Source: Phragmites australis
Taxonomy: Eukaryota; Streptophyta; Magnoliopsida; Poales; Poaceae
Reading direction: 5' to 3'
DNA: 64,000 bases
NCBI RefSeq assembly: GCF_958298935.1
Contig: NC_084924.1
Location: 15,969,819 to 16,033,818, forward strand
The notes under the pieces are model-generated. The model was not told where the DNA came from. It did no database searches and worked only from the letters and a program-made list of their open reading frames with translations. Below are positions 1 through 9,730 of the stretch, in pieces; position 1 is the first letter of the stretch, and each line of letters opens with the position of its first letter. The position numbers and the translations under genes are program-made.

Positions 1-1000
1 AAAACAATCTCTTCTGTTGCAAGATGACGGAGAAAGAAACATTACGCAAGTTCATACGCCTCTTTAGCAACTCATGGAAAACCATCCCTAAGATAAATGA
101 CCATGATGTCATCCAAGAATTTACTCGAGGGGTTAGGAGCTAACAATACGTTGAAGATGTTGCCAGGAAGGAGCCCGAGACGGTCACAGAACTCATTAAG
201 ATCATCGATAAGGCAGCCAAGGCTAAAAGAAGCACTCTTGTTCGTTAAGGAGAGGGACCAGGGCATCAAACGCCCTTAACCTAGACTCGACAACGATGTG
301 GCAAAGAGTACGTGCAATAAGAACTCCAAGAAAGGTTTGGGCAATAAAACCAAAACTGATGAAGTTTTTGCATATTTGCCAAACACCTGTCTTGACAAGT
401 GCTCCAGCTCATCCTGGGCAAGAATTACAAACTAGGCACTGGTGAACGTTATGGCAAGCCTTGGTGCGACTTCTACCAAACCGACAACCACAGCCTCCAC
501 CAATGCCGCCTCTGGTAGAAACTGATCAAGGCCGAGATCAACAAGGCTAAGGGGAAGAAGACCTAGGTCATAACCCAAAGTAAGGACTCCAGCCCCGGAT
601 GTAGTGAGGATGACTCAGACACAATGTCCTATCAGCTAGAAGAGAGGACCATTGATCACATATTCGATGGCTCTGCATCATACGAGTTCAAGCGGCAGTA
701 CAAGACGATGGCCCGTGAAGTCGTAGCCGTTATCCCCAAGGGTCACCAGGCTATCAAATGATCCGACATTGAGATCTCCTTCGGCTAGGATGACTTCCCT
801 GAGAACTTCATACGGCCAGGCTATTTCCCGATAGTGGTCGATCCTACGATCAACAACTGCAAGGTCTCTCTAGTGCTTATCAATGGAGGGAATTCTCTGA
901 ACATCCTTTTCACAGGTGCACTTGAAGAGATATAGATCTCCTGATCTGTCATCAAGCTAGTTATGCAAGGCTTCCATGGCATAGTACCTAGATCTTCGGC
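1..1000 (+). pseudogene. Tat gag C-terminal part, zinc knuckle and protease (decayed)
   Basis: Near 30-270 the reading KETLRKFIRLFS...VTELIKIIDKA matches plant gypsy gag. A CCHC-like knuckle, WCDFYQTDNHSLHQC, lies at about 460-510. The protease core at 870-905 reads VLINGGNSLNILF. In this lineage the active site is normally D-G-G, and here the Asp codon is AAT (882-884), giving Asn. In-frame stops interrupt gag at several points. The domain assignments rest on motif recognition only. Confidence 0.7.
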
Positions 1001-1379
1001 CACACCCATCGGCTAGATATTGCTTCCCGTTACCTTCAGGAAGCAAGACAACTTCCGGATAGAAAAGATTTTGTTCGACATGGTTGACTTCGAGATGACA
1101 TATAATGCCATCTTGGGATGACCAAGCTTAGCCAAGTTCATAGTTGTCGCGCACTACACCTACCATTGCATAAAGATCCTAGGACCCGAGGGAGTTATCA
1201 ACGTCTGGGATTTCCCCAAGGTAGGTCTTCGCTTCGACAAGCGGAGTCTTGACATGAAGATGTAGCACCAACCCGATAAGGAGACAAAGAACTCGAGGCC
1301 TAAATTAAGCACAAATTATATATTCAGCCTAATGCAAAGCCGATCAAACAAAAGCTTTACAGTTCGCACCTGACCGGAA

Positions 1380-2130
1380 AGAAGGAATCAAGTAGGAAAT
1401 TGAGAGGCTTACAAAGGTAGGATTCATTAGAGAGATGGACCATCTCTAGTGGCTTGCCAATCCCATCATGGTTAAAAAATCAAATGGAAAGTGGCGTAAG
1501 TGTGTGGACTTCACCGACCTCAACAAATCTTGCTCGAAGGATGTCTTCCCCCTACCGCGCATAGATCAGATAGTCGACTCCACCTCTGGGTGCGACTATC
1601 TAAGCCTTCTCAATGCTTACTCCCGTTATCACAAGATCAATATGCATCTAAAGGATGAAGAGAAAACCTCGTTTATAACTCCTTTCAGAGTATATTGTTA
1701 TGTCAAGATGCTCTTTGGATTGAAGAATGCTGGCACCACATACCAATGAGGTATGCAGATAACTCCCCATGACCAGATTGGCCAAAACATCAAGGCTTAT
1801 GTCGACGATCTCGTCGTCAAGACTAGAAAGAAGGCAGCTCTCATCTCTGACCTGCAAGAAACCTTCGATAACCTACGCAAGAACCAAGGCATGCTTAGCC
1901 CAAAGAAGTGTACATTTGGAGTCGACGCAGGAAAATTGCTTGGATACCTAGTGTCGTTCTAGGGAATCGAAGTTAATAACAAAAAGATCAAAGCCATCGA
2001 ATAAATACAAACCCCCAGGTTAGTACGAGAAGTTCAAAGATTAACTGGGTGCATGGTGGTTCTTGGTCATTTCATATCCCGACTTAGAGGATTTCCTTTC
2101 TTCAAATTGCTTCATCAACACAACAAGTTT
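1380..2130 (+). pseudogene. Tat reverse transcriptase (decayed)
   Basis: The RT reads FIREMDHL then WLANPIMVKKSNGKWRKCVD, a conserved gypsy RT start, and continues to LFGLKNAGTTYQ, where a stop breaks it at about 1747. The second part holds AYVDDLVVKT, the YVDD catalytic box (about 1798-1825). Motif A reads LLNAYSRYHKI where LDAYSGYH is usual, so the first catalytic Asp is Asn (codon AAT at 1612-1614). The tail LQETFDNLRKNQGMLSPKKC followed by FGVDAGKLLGYLVS is the usual thumb sequence. Confidence 0.85.
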
Positions 2131-2179
2131 GAATGGACCAAAGAGGTAGATGTGGCGTTCAAAAATCTAAAGAGGTGTC

Positions 2180-2870
2180 TTTCGCTCCTGACCCAAACGA
2201 AGATCTTCTATTGTATATAGTGGCTGGACCACGTACTGTAAGCGGGGTATTGATGGTGGAAATGGAATTGCCCGACAAGCAAGAGAAGTGCCAGTGACTG
2301 GTATACTATGTCAGCGAAGTACTCCACGGTCCTAAGGAGCGCTACCCGCAAGTACAGAAGGTACTATACACAGTGTTGGTGGCCTCTCGCAAGCTAAGGC
2401 ACCATTTTCAGGCTTATAAGATCATCATACCATCAATATTCCCACTCGAAGAGATCTTCCACAATAGAGACACCATTGGAAGAATCGCTAAGTGGGTTGT
2501 CAAACTTGGGGAATTTGATGTTCGCTTCATACCTCAGACAATGATTAAGTTGCAAGTGCTCGCTGACTTCATTGCTGAATGGAAATATCACGATTAACCC
2601 AGGAAAGTCGCAGCGACGTGTCAGATGTATGGTCACTTTTCTTCAATGGGTTGCTTATGTTTCAAGGCGTGGGAGCTAGAATCATACTTAGCTCTCCCAG
2701 AGGAGAAAGCCTGTAATATGCTTTTCAGATCGAATTTTTAGTCACAAATAACGTAGCCGAGTATGAGGGTCTGCTCACCGATCTCTGAGTAGTTTCTGCT
2801 CTTGGTATCCGCCACCTTCTCCTGAAAGAAGATTCACCAAGTTAGGTAGGAGTATTAAACCTCGGATAAT
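2180..2870 (+). pseudogene. Tat dual RNase H region (decayed)
   Basis: The first RNase H is seen in KVLYTVLVASRKLRHHFQAY and in ADFIAEW (about 2360-2590), the connection-domain and RNase H signature of plant gypsy elements. The second, archaeal-type RNase H follows with FQGVGARI..., NNVAEYEGLLTDL and ALGIRHLLLKEDS (about 2660-2840). The acidic positions of the second domain are partly kept (the Glu of AEYEG), but a stop replaces a residue in the following helix. The double RNase H is the reason for placing the element in Tat. Confidence 0.75.
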
Positions 2871-3269
2871 ACCATGACAGATTACCTCACGGAGGTGAGG
2901 AAGTTAGAAAAGAAATTCATCAGACTCGATGTCAAATATAGTCTAAGGAAGGATAATTGCATCGCTAATAGTCTTGCCCGTCTCACCTCCTCACGATCTT
3001 TAGGACAAATTGAGATTTTCATAGAAAAACTCTTGAAGCCGTCCGTGAAATCAATAGATGACACGACCAAAGGAATGATGGTCTACGAGACCTATAACCA
3101 GCTCGGGAGGTCACCAGGAATCGACGCTCCAAAAGGAGTCGTGGGGGAACTCATGGTTCCTCTTGAATACAAAGGTTCGAGGATGGATCCAATCCTTAAG
3201 TTCCTTCAAGATCGAGTTGTACCTAAAGATGATGCACTATTCAAGCAAATATCTCGTTGATCCAGGATG

Positions 3270-4445
3270 TACACCCTGGTGGACGGTGTTCTGTATCAAC
3301 GAGGTGCCCATGGTGTACTCATGAAGTGCATCTCTCAGAAGCAGGGTAGAAAACTACTCGAAGAAATCCATGAAGGGGTGTGTGGAGCTCATGCTTCCTT
3401 CTGAACCTTGCTTAGAAAGGTATTCAGACAAGGTTTCTAATAGCCTACAACTCTCCATGATGCGAGCGAGTTGGTAAAGGAATGTACTAGCCGTCAATTC
3501 CGTAGTAAGCACAGACACCAACTCATCGAAGACTTATAGTCGATCCTCTTGTCATGGCCATTCCTGAATTGGGGGCTAGATACTCTAGGGCCCTTCCCGA
3601 TAGCACCCGAGGGCTTCAAGATGCTATTCATCGCAATTGATACCTTGACCAAGTGGATTAAAGCTAAGGCAGTCAATAAAATCACCTCGATCGCAGCCAA
3701 GAAGTTCATAATGAAAATCGTCATGACAAGATTTGGCATCCCAAATAGGATCATCACCGATAAATGGTACTTAGTTCTCAAGCGTGGCGTTTATCGATTA
3801 CTGCAAAGGACTAGACACTACGGTCTGCTTCACATCCATGGCTTATCTAGAAAGCAACAGAAAAGTTGAGCAAACCAACGGTCTAGTGCTCAGGGAATCA
3901 AGACTCGCGTCTTTAACCACTTATCCACCCATGCTAAAGCCTAGGCTGCCGAATTGCCTAACGTACTTTGGGCACTTTGGATAACATCCACTAGGGCGAT
4001 GTGTGAAACACCTTTCTTCCTAGTCTATGAGGCTGAGGCCATGCTACCTTGTGAACTAAAGGTCAAGTCTCTCCACGTCAAACTCTACACTGACAAGGAT
4101 GAAATCCCAAGAAGACAAGACAATATCAATGTTGATGACGAAAAAAGGGATCAAGTGCTAACACGATCGACACAATATCATCAAGCTCTCCGACACTAAC
4201 ATGACCAGAACATCCAAAAGAGATCCTTCCAACCTAGAGATTTGGTTCTAAGACTCGTAAGGAGCCAAAAAAAAAAAAATAGCAACAAGCTATCTCTGAA
4301 TTGGGAGGGTCCTTATAGAGTGGTCGAATCCAATCGTCTAAGGTCGTATAGGTTAGCAACGGATGATGGTCAAGTCCTTAAAACTTTTCGAATATCGACC
4401 AGCTTCGTAAGTTCTATATGTAAGTACCTAGAATATATTTTGTAA
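3270..4445 (+). pseudogene. Tat integrase (decayed)
   Basis: The zinc-binding part (about 3270-3500) is broken. The catalytic core contains WGLDTLGPFPIAPEGFKMLF and FIAIDTLTKWIKAKAV, then TRFGIPNRIITD. These hold the first two Asp residues of the D,D35E triad (3570-3765). The C-terminal part includes ETPFFLVYEAEAMLPCE and NWEGPYRVVESNR, usual for this lineage. A poly-A run at 4267-4279 and stops separate the pieces. The reading stops at about 4442. Confidence 0.8.
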
Positions 4446-5299
4446 TATTAGTTGTCATATTACTAAAATGATCAATATAACTTGTCACTTTCTTTTCAAT
4501 GTTGCAATCCAATGCCTTAAGTTGAGATAAGCTGCTATTCGGGTGCCTATGCCCAAGAGCGTGCTTGAAGATATGGACTATCTATTCGGGAACTAATCCA
4601 TGATAACCAGTCAAGGGCTTCATATGTATTCGGTGCCAATGGCTACAAATACTTGTCGTGTGCACCACAAAATGCTTTCTCACGAAAAGGGATCTAAAAC
4701 CACTTTTTTAGGGACCGTGAAGATCCTTATAGAGTCCTCGAGTGCCTGAAAGCTATTACGCTTTTTCACTCAAGTCTGACCTAAGGCAATCCATAATGTA
4801 CATCCCGATAAGTGGATGTGAAATTCCCAAACTAATTGAAAGAAATGTTTCAAAGGCTAAACACATGTTTGCCATTTCTCGCATTCGTGAAGACCCACAT
4901 TCATACTCAGGCATTGCGGTAGAAAGTAGGATTTTCATTTAACAAGATTTTGAGGACTTTTTACAAATATGCTAAAGAGAATGAACATCCAAAAAAAGAT
5001 CTAAAAGAAGCCCTACGTTCTAGCTCGATGCCAGGCAGGAAGAGGAAGAAGAGAAGAATTAGGTAGGCCTCTCCCTCCTTCATTTTCTCCTTAACCGCTG
5101 TCGTCATCGTTAGTGTTGCTTGGGGATGAGTACAAAGTGGAAGCATTGGACTCCTCCTCAACCGTCATTGTTGGTGTTTCTCGATGACGAAGGCGAAGAG
5201 GGAGCTTCAATGGCGACACTGCAAGCCACTGCCTCCTCCTCCTCCTCCTTAGATGTCACCTCCTCTTCCCGTATCTCATCCTGAAAGTGCATCTAAGCC
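4446..5299. other. Unresolved stretch downstream of the Tat integrase
   Basis: This should hold the Tat 3' untranslated region and possibly part of its 3' LTR. I could not find a convincing LTR start, polypurine tract or TG...CA boundary. A short CTC trinucleotide run lies near 5230-5250. No host gene was recognised. Confidence 0.4.
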
Positions 5300-6707
5300 C
5301 CTATGTGGTTGGATAATTGATGACAAAAAAAAATTAAGGGACTAATGAGTTTATCAAAGTTATGAACAGGTTTTAGTCCTATCAAAGAAGTTAAATGACG
5401 TTGGCGTCACTCAAAAAGAAAAGAGAAGTAGCATGTAGTTACTCAATAGATTTAAATTGATTTTATTTTTGAACTTAAGTATAGGTATGCCATTCTACCA
5501 AGGGGGATGCATATAGATTGACTTGAAGATATCTCAGTGCTCAAAGTACCCATCTAGACCAAAGAAGAGAGACACAAATGACCCCACGAACACCGGGAAG
5601 TTAAATGTCTTAGTCTGGACCCAGAGTCTCCGGGTTGACCCGAATACTCCGGATTCTAGTGTGTCAGCCGCAGTCTCCAAGTTTAGCTTCGACAAGAGTG
5701 CTCTGCTAGTTTTTTTTACCCAGATTCTCTGGGTGAACCCGGATACTCCAGGTTCTATCTATCATCCAGACCCTCCGAGTTGAGTTTCGGATATGGCTCT
5801 CAGTTATGTATTTAAGTGCCAACCCAGAGTCTCTGGGTATAACCTAGATACTCCGAGTTAGTATAAAAATCAATATAATGGCTAGTTTTTTAGGGGAGAG
5901 TATGTATACCCCGTCACCCTCTTCTTTAATATGTTGCTGTTGCTGAACAACCTCGAGACAAACACATTCATAGCCATTCAATAACTCTCCTAACTCATCT
6001 AGTGCATCAAATCTTGCAAGATTTTAGAGTTAGGTTGGGAAAGTGAGACTGAGTGCTAGTGAGCATAAATTCATCCTTTGAGCACTTGAGTTCGTCATCA
6101 AGCCATCGATTCGCGTTTGTTACCCTTGGAGCTTGGAGCTCTCAGACGGCTAGGTGTCACCCGGAGAGCATCCAAGCTTATAAAGTATCCTGGGATATTT
6201 GTGAAGGTCATACTGGCCTCCGCAAGGGAAGAGGAAGCTTTGAGTAAGCCCAAACTCGATCTTCGTGGTCACTTGGTGAGGATAAGGGTTGAAAGAGACC
6301 CGGCTCTTTGTGAGCACCTCAACGGAGATGTAGGATCGTTTGATCTGAACTTTAGGAAACAAATCCTTGTCTCCTTTTATTTCTTGTATACTTTCTCGTT
6401 CTAGTTGATCTTTAGGGTAATTTGTCCAATCTATTTGTTTATGAGTTTGAAGCTGTAGGTGGTTGGTGAAAATGTCTTTAGGCTTCCTTTGAAACTTGTG
6501 GTGACCCTTAGATTCAATTAGAGTTGCTTAGGTGTTCTTAGTTTTTGTTTTCCTATTCCATCCGGACTATCTGGGTTGAGCTCGAAACCTCCGGACCCCG
6601 GAGTCTCTGGATTGACCCAAAGTATCTGGAATCAGTAATCTGCTGTGAAGTTTTAATATTCAAGAAATACCTATTCACCCCTTTAGGCAATATCACGTAC
6701 ATTCAAT
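5300..6707 (+). repeat. SIRE-type Ty1/copia LTR (approximate left edge)
   Basis: The stretch carries degenerate repeats of an 'actccGGGTTgaCCCGgA' kind at about 5615-5670, 5735-5790, 5820-5865 and 6560-6640. These are usual in grass SIRE/Maximus-type LTRs. A transcription-start-like 'ggggagagtatgtatacccc' follows at about 5893. The U5-like part 'gagcacttgagttcgtcatc' lies at 6080, and the end abuts a methionine-tRNA PBS. The left boundary near 5300 is a guess from a 'ggataattgatgacaaa' signature, so it may be off by tens of bases. Confidence 0.6.
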
Positions 6708-6708
6708 T

Positions 6709-6720
6709 AGTATCAGGGCC
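6709..6720 (+). other. Degenerate primer-binding site, initiator Met tRNA type
   Basis: The sequence TAGTATCAGGGC differs from the canonical copia PBS TGGTATCAGAGC at two positions. It lies directly after the LTR end and just before a short gag-like start, ATGTCAACATCCGGGG, at about 6759. Confidence 0.65.
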
Positions 6721-6795
6721 TAATATTCTACAAGGCTTCACCGCTTGGAGAGTTAAAAATGTCAACATCCGGGGAGAAGAGTCTAAAAGGTCCAG

Positions 6796-6950
6796 GCATC
6801 AAATCTTGCAAGATTTGAGAGTTGGGTTGGGAAAGTGAGATTGAGTGCCAGTGAGCATAAATTCATCCTTTGAGCACTTGAGTTCGTCATCAAGCTGTTG
6901 ATTCGCGTTCGTTATTTTTGAAGCTTGGAGCTCCTAAATGGCTAGATATC
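6796..6950 (+). repeat. Second, truncated copy of the copia LTR (U5 region)
   Basis: Bases 6796-6950 repeat 6006-6160 with few changes; for example 'gagcataaattcatcctttg' occurs in both. The copy begins right after about 35 bases of gag, so almost the whole internal region is deleted and the 3' LTR is joined to the gag start. Its right part is missing, because similarity stops at about 6950. Confidence 0.8.
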
Positions 6951-7269
6951 ACACAGATTTATATACAATGATTACCTGAGGAGAGGAGTGATATATGGGG
7001 CATTGCCCCTATGCTGCCTAAACTTCACATGTGTACACAAAACTATAATGTACAATTCAATACAACTTTGAGTCTAATGCTCTTAATGATTTATATATTA
7101 GTTCTTTCACCCACTGAAAATTTTATGGTGTTGCCCTTGTTTATGTCTCGATATATTTGACTTTTAAAGTATTAGAAACAAACATAGTAAGGTACTTTGT
7201 CAAGACATGATTGACTTAGATACGGTCATGCGGTCAATAAAACACAACTCTGGCTACTAATTCTTGTTA
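6951..7269. other. AT-rich spacer, nothing recognised
   Basis: No coding region, repeat boundary or RNA gene could be supported between the truncated copia LTR and the repeat at 7270. Confidence 0.5.
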
Positions 7270-7568
7270 TCTATATTTTTATAAAATATACGAGTTATGA
7301 CAGATCTGATCGATCTCCACCGTCCATCTGAGTTGATTAAACAGTTACCGTGTAAAGCTAGAGCATATTCCTCCTCCCAAAAATATATTTAATCTCCTAT
7401 TATTTTTCTTTCATATCTAGAAGTCTAATATTTATCTTCCATACATTTCAAAAATACATTAAATCTTTCATTATTTGCCTTCAAAACCTAGACACCTAAT
7501 ATTTATCTTCTATACTTAGATACCCAATATTTGATTCTACATATGTGAAACATGTGTGCATTTGATAG
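7270..7568 (+). repeat. Helitron-end-like dispersed repeat, copy 1
   Basis: This copy starts TCTATATTTTTATAAAATAT and is closely matched by 19564-19999. Both contain 'aatacattaaatct'-like blocks and end in related 3' sequence: GTGAAACATGTGTGCATTTG here and GTGAAACATATACGCAATTA there. A TC start and a GC-richer palindromic 'acatatgtgaaacatgtgtg' near an AG-type end resemble small non-autonomous Helitrons. The classification is inference; the repeat relation is seen directly. Confidence 0.6.
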
Positions 7569-8056
7569 CAATATATGTGTAAACCACATAATCATACAAT
7601 TATAAAACTATTTTTTAAAATAAATTTACTCACACCACTTTTAAACGTTCAATCTCAATATATGCAAATTTCCACAAGTTAATTGCACGCAACTTAAAAT
7701 ATATATTTTTTACTTCAGCGAGTATTACTATACATTTGGCTTTTATCGGATTTTGGGCTAGCGCTCGGTAAAGTCCTGTACTGATAAATTAAGTCCCCTT
7801 TAGAACCCGGGAATTTTGGGCATTCAACTGTTTCATATGAGATTTTTGCGTGAAACAGATGTTTAAGCAAAATGGACATTGGTCCTGAGTAATCGTATAA
7901 CTGAGTGTTCTTACCCACTTTGATCCATCCAAACTCTGGAAGAGTGACGTACGCGTAATCATTGCATGGCGAAAAATTCCTTCTGTTTTAATTCCAAACT
8001 AATCTGCTCAAAGTGAGGTTACTCGCATATATACCCCTCTTGCAGTTTTGCTCCCG

Positions 8057-8063
8057 TATAAAA
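8057..8063 (+). promoter_or_regulatory. TATA-like box TATAAAA
   Basis: TATAAAA lies about 1.67 kb upstream of the PIL start codon. It could serve an upstream transcript start, but pyrimidine-rich leader-like sequence nearer 8540-8700 suggests the main start may be closer to the gene. Use is not demonstrable from sequence. Confidence 0.3.
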
Positions 8064-8375
8064 CGACAGAGGAACTAGGAGAAGTAGACTTTCTCTGAAA
8101 CGAACGGGCGCCCACTGTCATGGAGACGCGAGAAAGATCAGTGCGACACCTAACGTGGGGTACGCGGTGCCACTGCCACCTCCTCAGCAGTCAACAACTG
8201 AAGCTGACTTCTCTCTCCTCCAACCATCAGCAACGAAGCACCGGCAGACGGCAGTGCAAGCCGTCGCAGACACGGTACGCATGCACGCCGGCAGTTCCGG
8301 CGGCGGCCAGTAGCAGCTACGTTTCACCGCGTGCGCTAGGCAGGTAGGTTGCTCGAAATGGGAAAACGCAGGGGA

Positions 8376-8381
8376 CACGTG
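8376..8381 (+). promoter_or_regulatory. G-box CACGTG upstream of the PIL gene
   Basis: A perfect palindromic G-box lies in the context GACACGTGGC, which also matches the ABRE/G-box core. PIF-family bHLH proteins bind CACGTG, so self- or cross-regulation is possible. Occupancy is not shown. Confidence 0.5.
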
Positions 8382-8438
8382 GCCTCCTGCGCCATGCACA
8401 AAACGGCATGCATGCAGTCGCGTTGCCCCTCAGCTCAA

Positions 8439-8444
8439 CACATG
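8439..8444 (+). promoter_or_regulatory. PBE-type E-box CACATG
   Basis: CACATG is the PIF-binding E-box variant. It lies 58 bases downstream of the G-box and next to an RY-like CATGCATG (8408-8415). A single short motif is weak evidence alone, but the pairing with the G-box is suggestive. Confidence 0.35.
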
Positions 8445-8786
8445 TCGCCGCCGCTGCTCTGCTCTGCAAGTGCGGCCACCAGGCCCCTTGCTCGATCGAT
8501 TCTCGCCTAATCATTCGCCCCCGCTCGTCCGGGTCCCTACCTCCTCCCCATCTGTTCTCTCTCTCTCCCCCCCCCCCCCCATCACTCTCCATCTCTTTCT
8601 CCGCTTCCCTCTCTCTGCGTCTCTGTCCGCAGGAATCCAGTTCAATTCAGCCACACGGCAATGCTGTTCAACAGCTGTTTAAAAGCAACAGCGGGCGCCC
8701 AGGCGCCCCTTGCCTCCTCTTCATCCTCACAGGTCGAGCTTCTAGCTAGAGAGAGAGATACACAGCAGAAAGGCAGAGAGAGAGAG

Positions 8787-8843
8787 ATGCAGAGTGTGAG
8801 GCTGTGCTCCCTTCAAGCAGGATTGGAAGCTTTGGAGAAGTAG
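8787..8843 (+). other. Candidate uORF in the first leader exon (18 codons)
   Basis: ATG at 8787 opens an 18-codon frame ending TAG at 8841-8843, about 40 bases before the proposed 5'UTR splice donor. It counts as a uORF only if transcription starts upstream of 8787. The stretch 8740-8790 is GA-rich, like many plant leaders. Confidence 0.35.
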
Positions 8844-8884
8844 AAGGAAAATATATCTGGGTACCAAATCTTGGAACCAGAAAG

Positions 8885-9672
8885 GTCACTTCTTCCTTCT
8901 TGATCCTTCGTTGCTCTTCCTTTTTTTTTGTTTTCATTAAAACTGCTTGCGTTTAGTTTTCTAGCTAGCTCGTTCTGTCCTACCCTGTGTGGACATGCTT
9001 GTTTTTTACTGATCCTTTTTCTTCTGAACGATCTGTTATGAATCTTTCAACCTCATCCGTTCAATTTTCACAGTATAATATTAATTTTACTCTTCAGAAT
9101 GTTCTTTTAAAAAAAAATAAAGGATCTGATCTCTAGTATTCTTGCTAGAAAGATTTGTTGCTCTTCAGAAAAGGCCTTTTCTGTTGTATGCCTATTCATT
9201 GTGTTTGATTGCTGCTCTTCAGTAGGTGGTTCCCCCCTTGCAGGTTCTTTGCATGGTGTCCACATATATTTTTTCTTTTTTTTCCTTCCCTCTTTATCCT
9301 TCACTGTACATCTTTCTAACACTCAACAATTCATATATTTTGCTTTTCCAAATTCATGTACCCTGTTTGGGCCTGGCAATTTATCATATTTCAATTTTTT
9401 TTGTTGGCCACTAGCCAATAGCATGTATAGAACAATAATTTCCTTTTTTAGCTCTGTCTGATGTTCACATGCTTTCTTGCTTGCTCCATTTGAAGCCAAA
9501 GCAGGATTTGCTGCAATATCCTGGACAGGTTACGTCATTGTTTACAGTTTTTTCCCTTTGACAGTTGCATAATAAATTGCTAATAGAAGATCAAGCTTGT
9601 CTTTCTTCAAGTTCCCATGCATTCTCCTCTGATTATTGCTGCTCATGTTCTTTTGCCCTCCTTTCATTTCAG
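8885..9672 (+). other. Proposed 5'UTR intron of the PIL gene
   Basis: A donor AAAG|GTCACT at 8884/8885 and an acceptor TTTCATTTCAG at 9672 frame an unusually T-rich, AT-rich 788-base stretch. It has no long reading frame, and a long poly-T pyrimidine run precedes the acceptor. The exon after the acceptor (9673-9730) leads straight to the start codon. An alternative donor ACAG|GTTACG lies at about 9529. Leader introns are common in plant PIF/PIL genes. Confidence 0.45.
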
Positions 9673-9709
9673 TGTATACTCTCGTCGAACTGAGAGGGAA
9701 TCGTCATCG

Positions 9710-9727
9710 ATGGTTGCGGTGATCTGA
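9710..9727 (+). other. Five-codon uORF directly upstream of the PIL start
   Basis: ATG at 9710 is in the same frame as the main ATG at 9731 and meets TGA at 9725-9727, leaving only GCG between the stop and the main start. It shows that the main frame cannot extend upstream in this exon. It could lower translation or act by reinitiation. Confidence 0.6.
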
Positions 9728-9730
9728 GCG

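Larger units (their letters stand above)
1..4445 (+). mobile_element. Degenerate Ty3/gypsy retrotransposon, Tat lineage (gag-pol, 5' truncated by window edge)
   Basis: Translation fragments follow the order gag, CCHC knuckle, protease, RT, RNase H, a second RNase H and integrase. The window opens inside gag, so the 5' LTR is not visible. The second RNase H (about 2690-2870, motif NNVAEYEGL) after the classical one is a hallmark of the Tat lineage (RIRE2/Retrosat-like). Stops and frameshifts occur every few hundred bases, so nothing here can make a full polyprotein. The 3' LTR was not delimited. The element is inactive. Confidence 0.85.

Noticed and set aside
8120..8749. Open frames upstream of the PIL gene as a separate gene
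   Set aside because: Pro/Ser/Leu-rich low-complexity products of a pyrimidine-rich promoter and leader; no domain.
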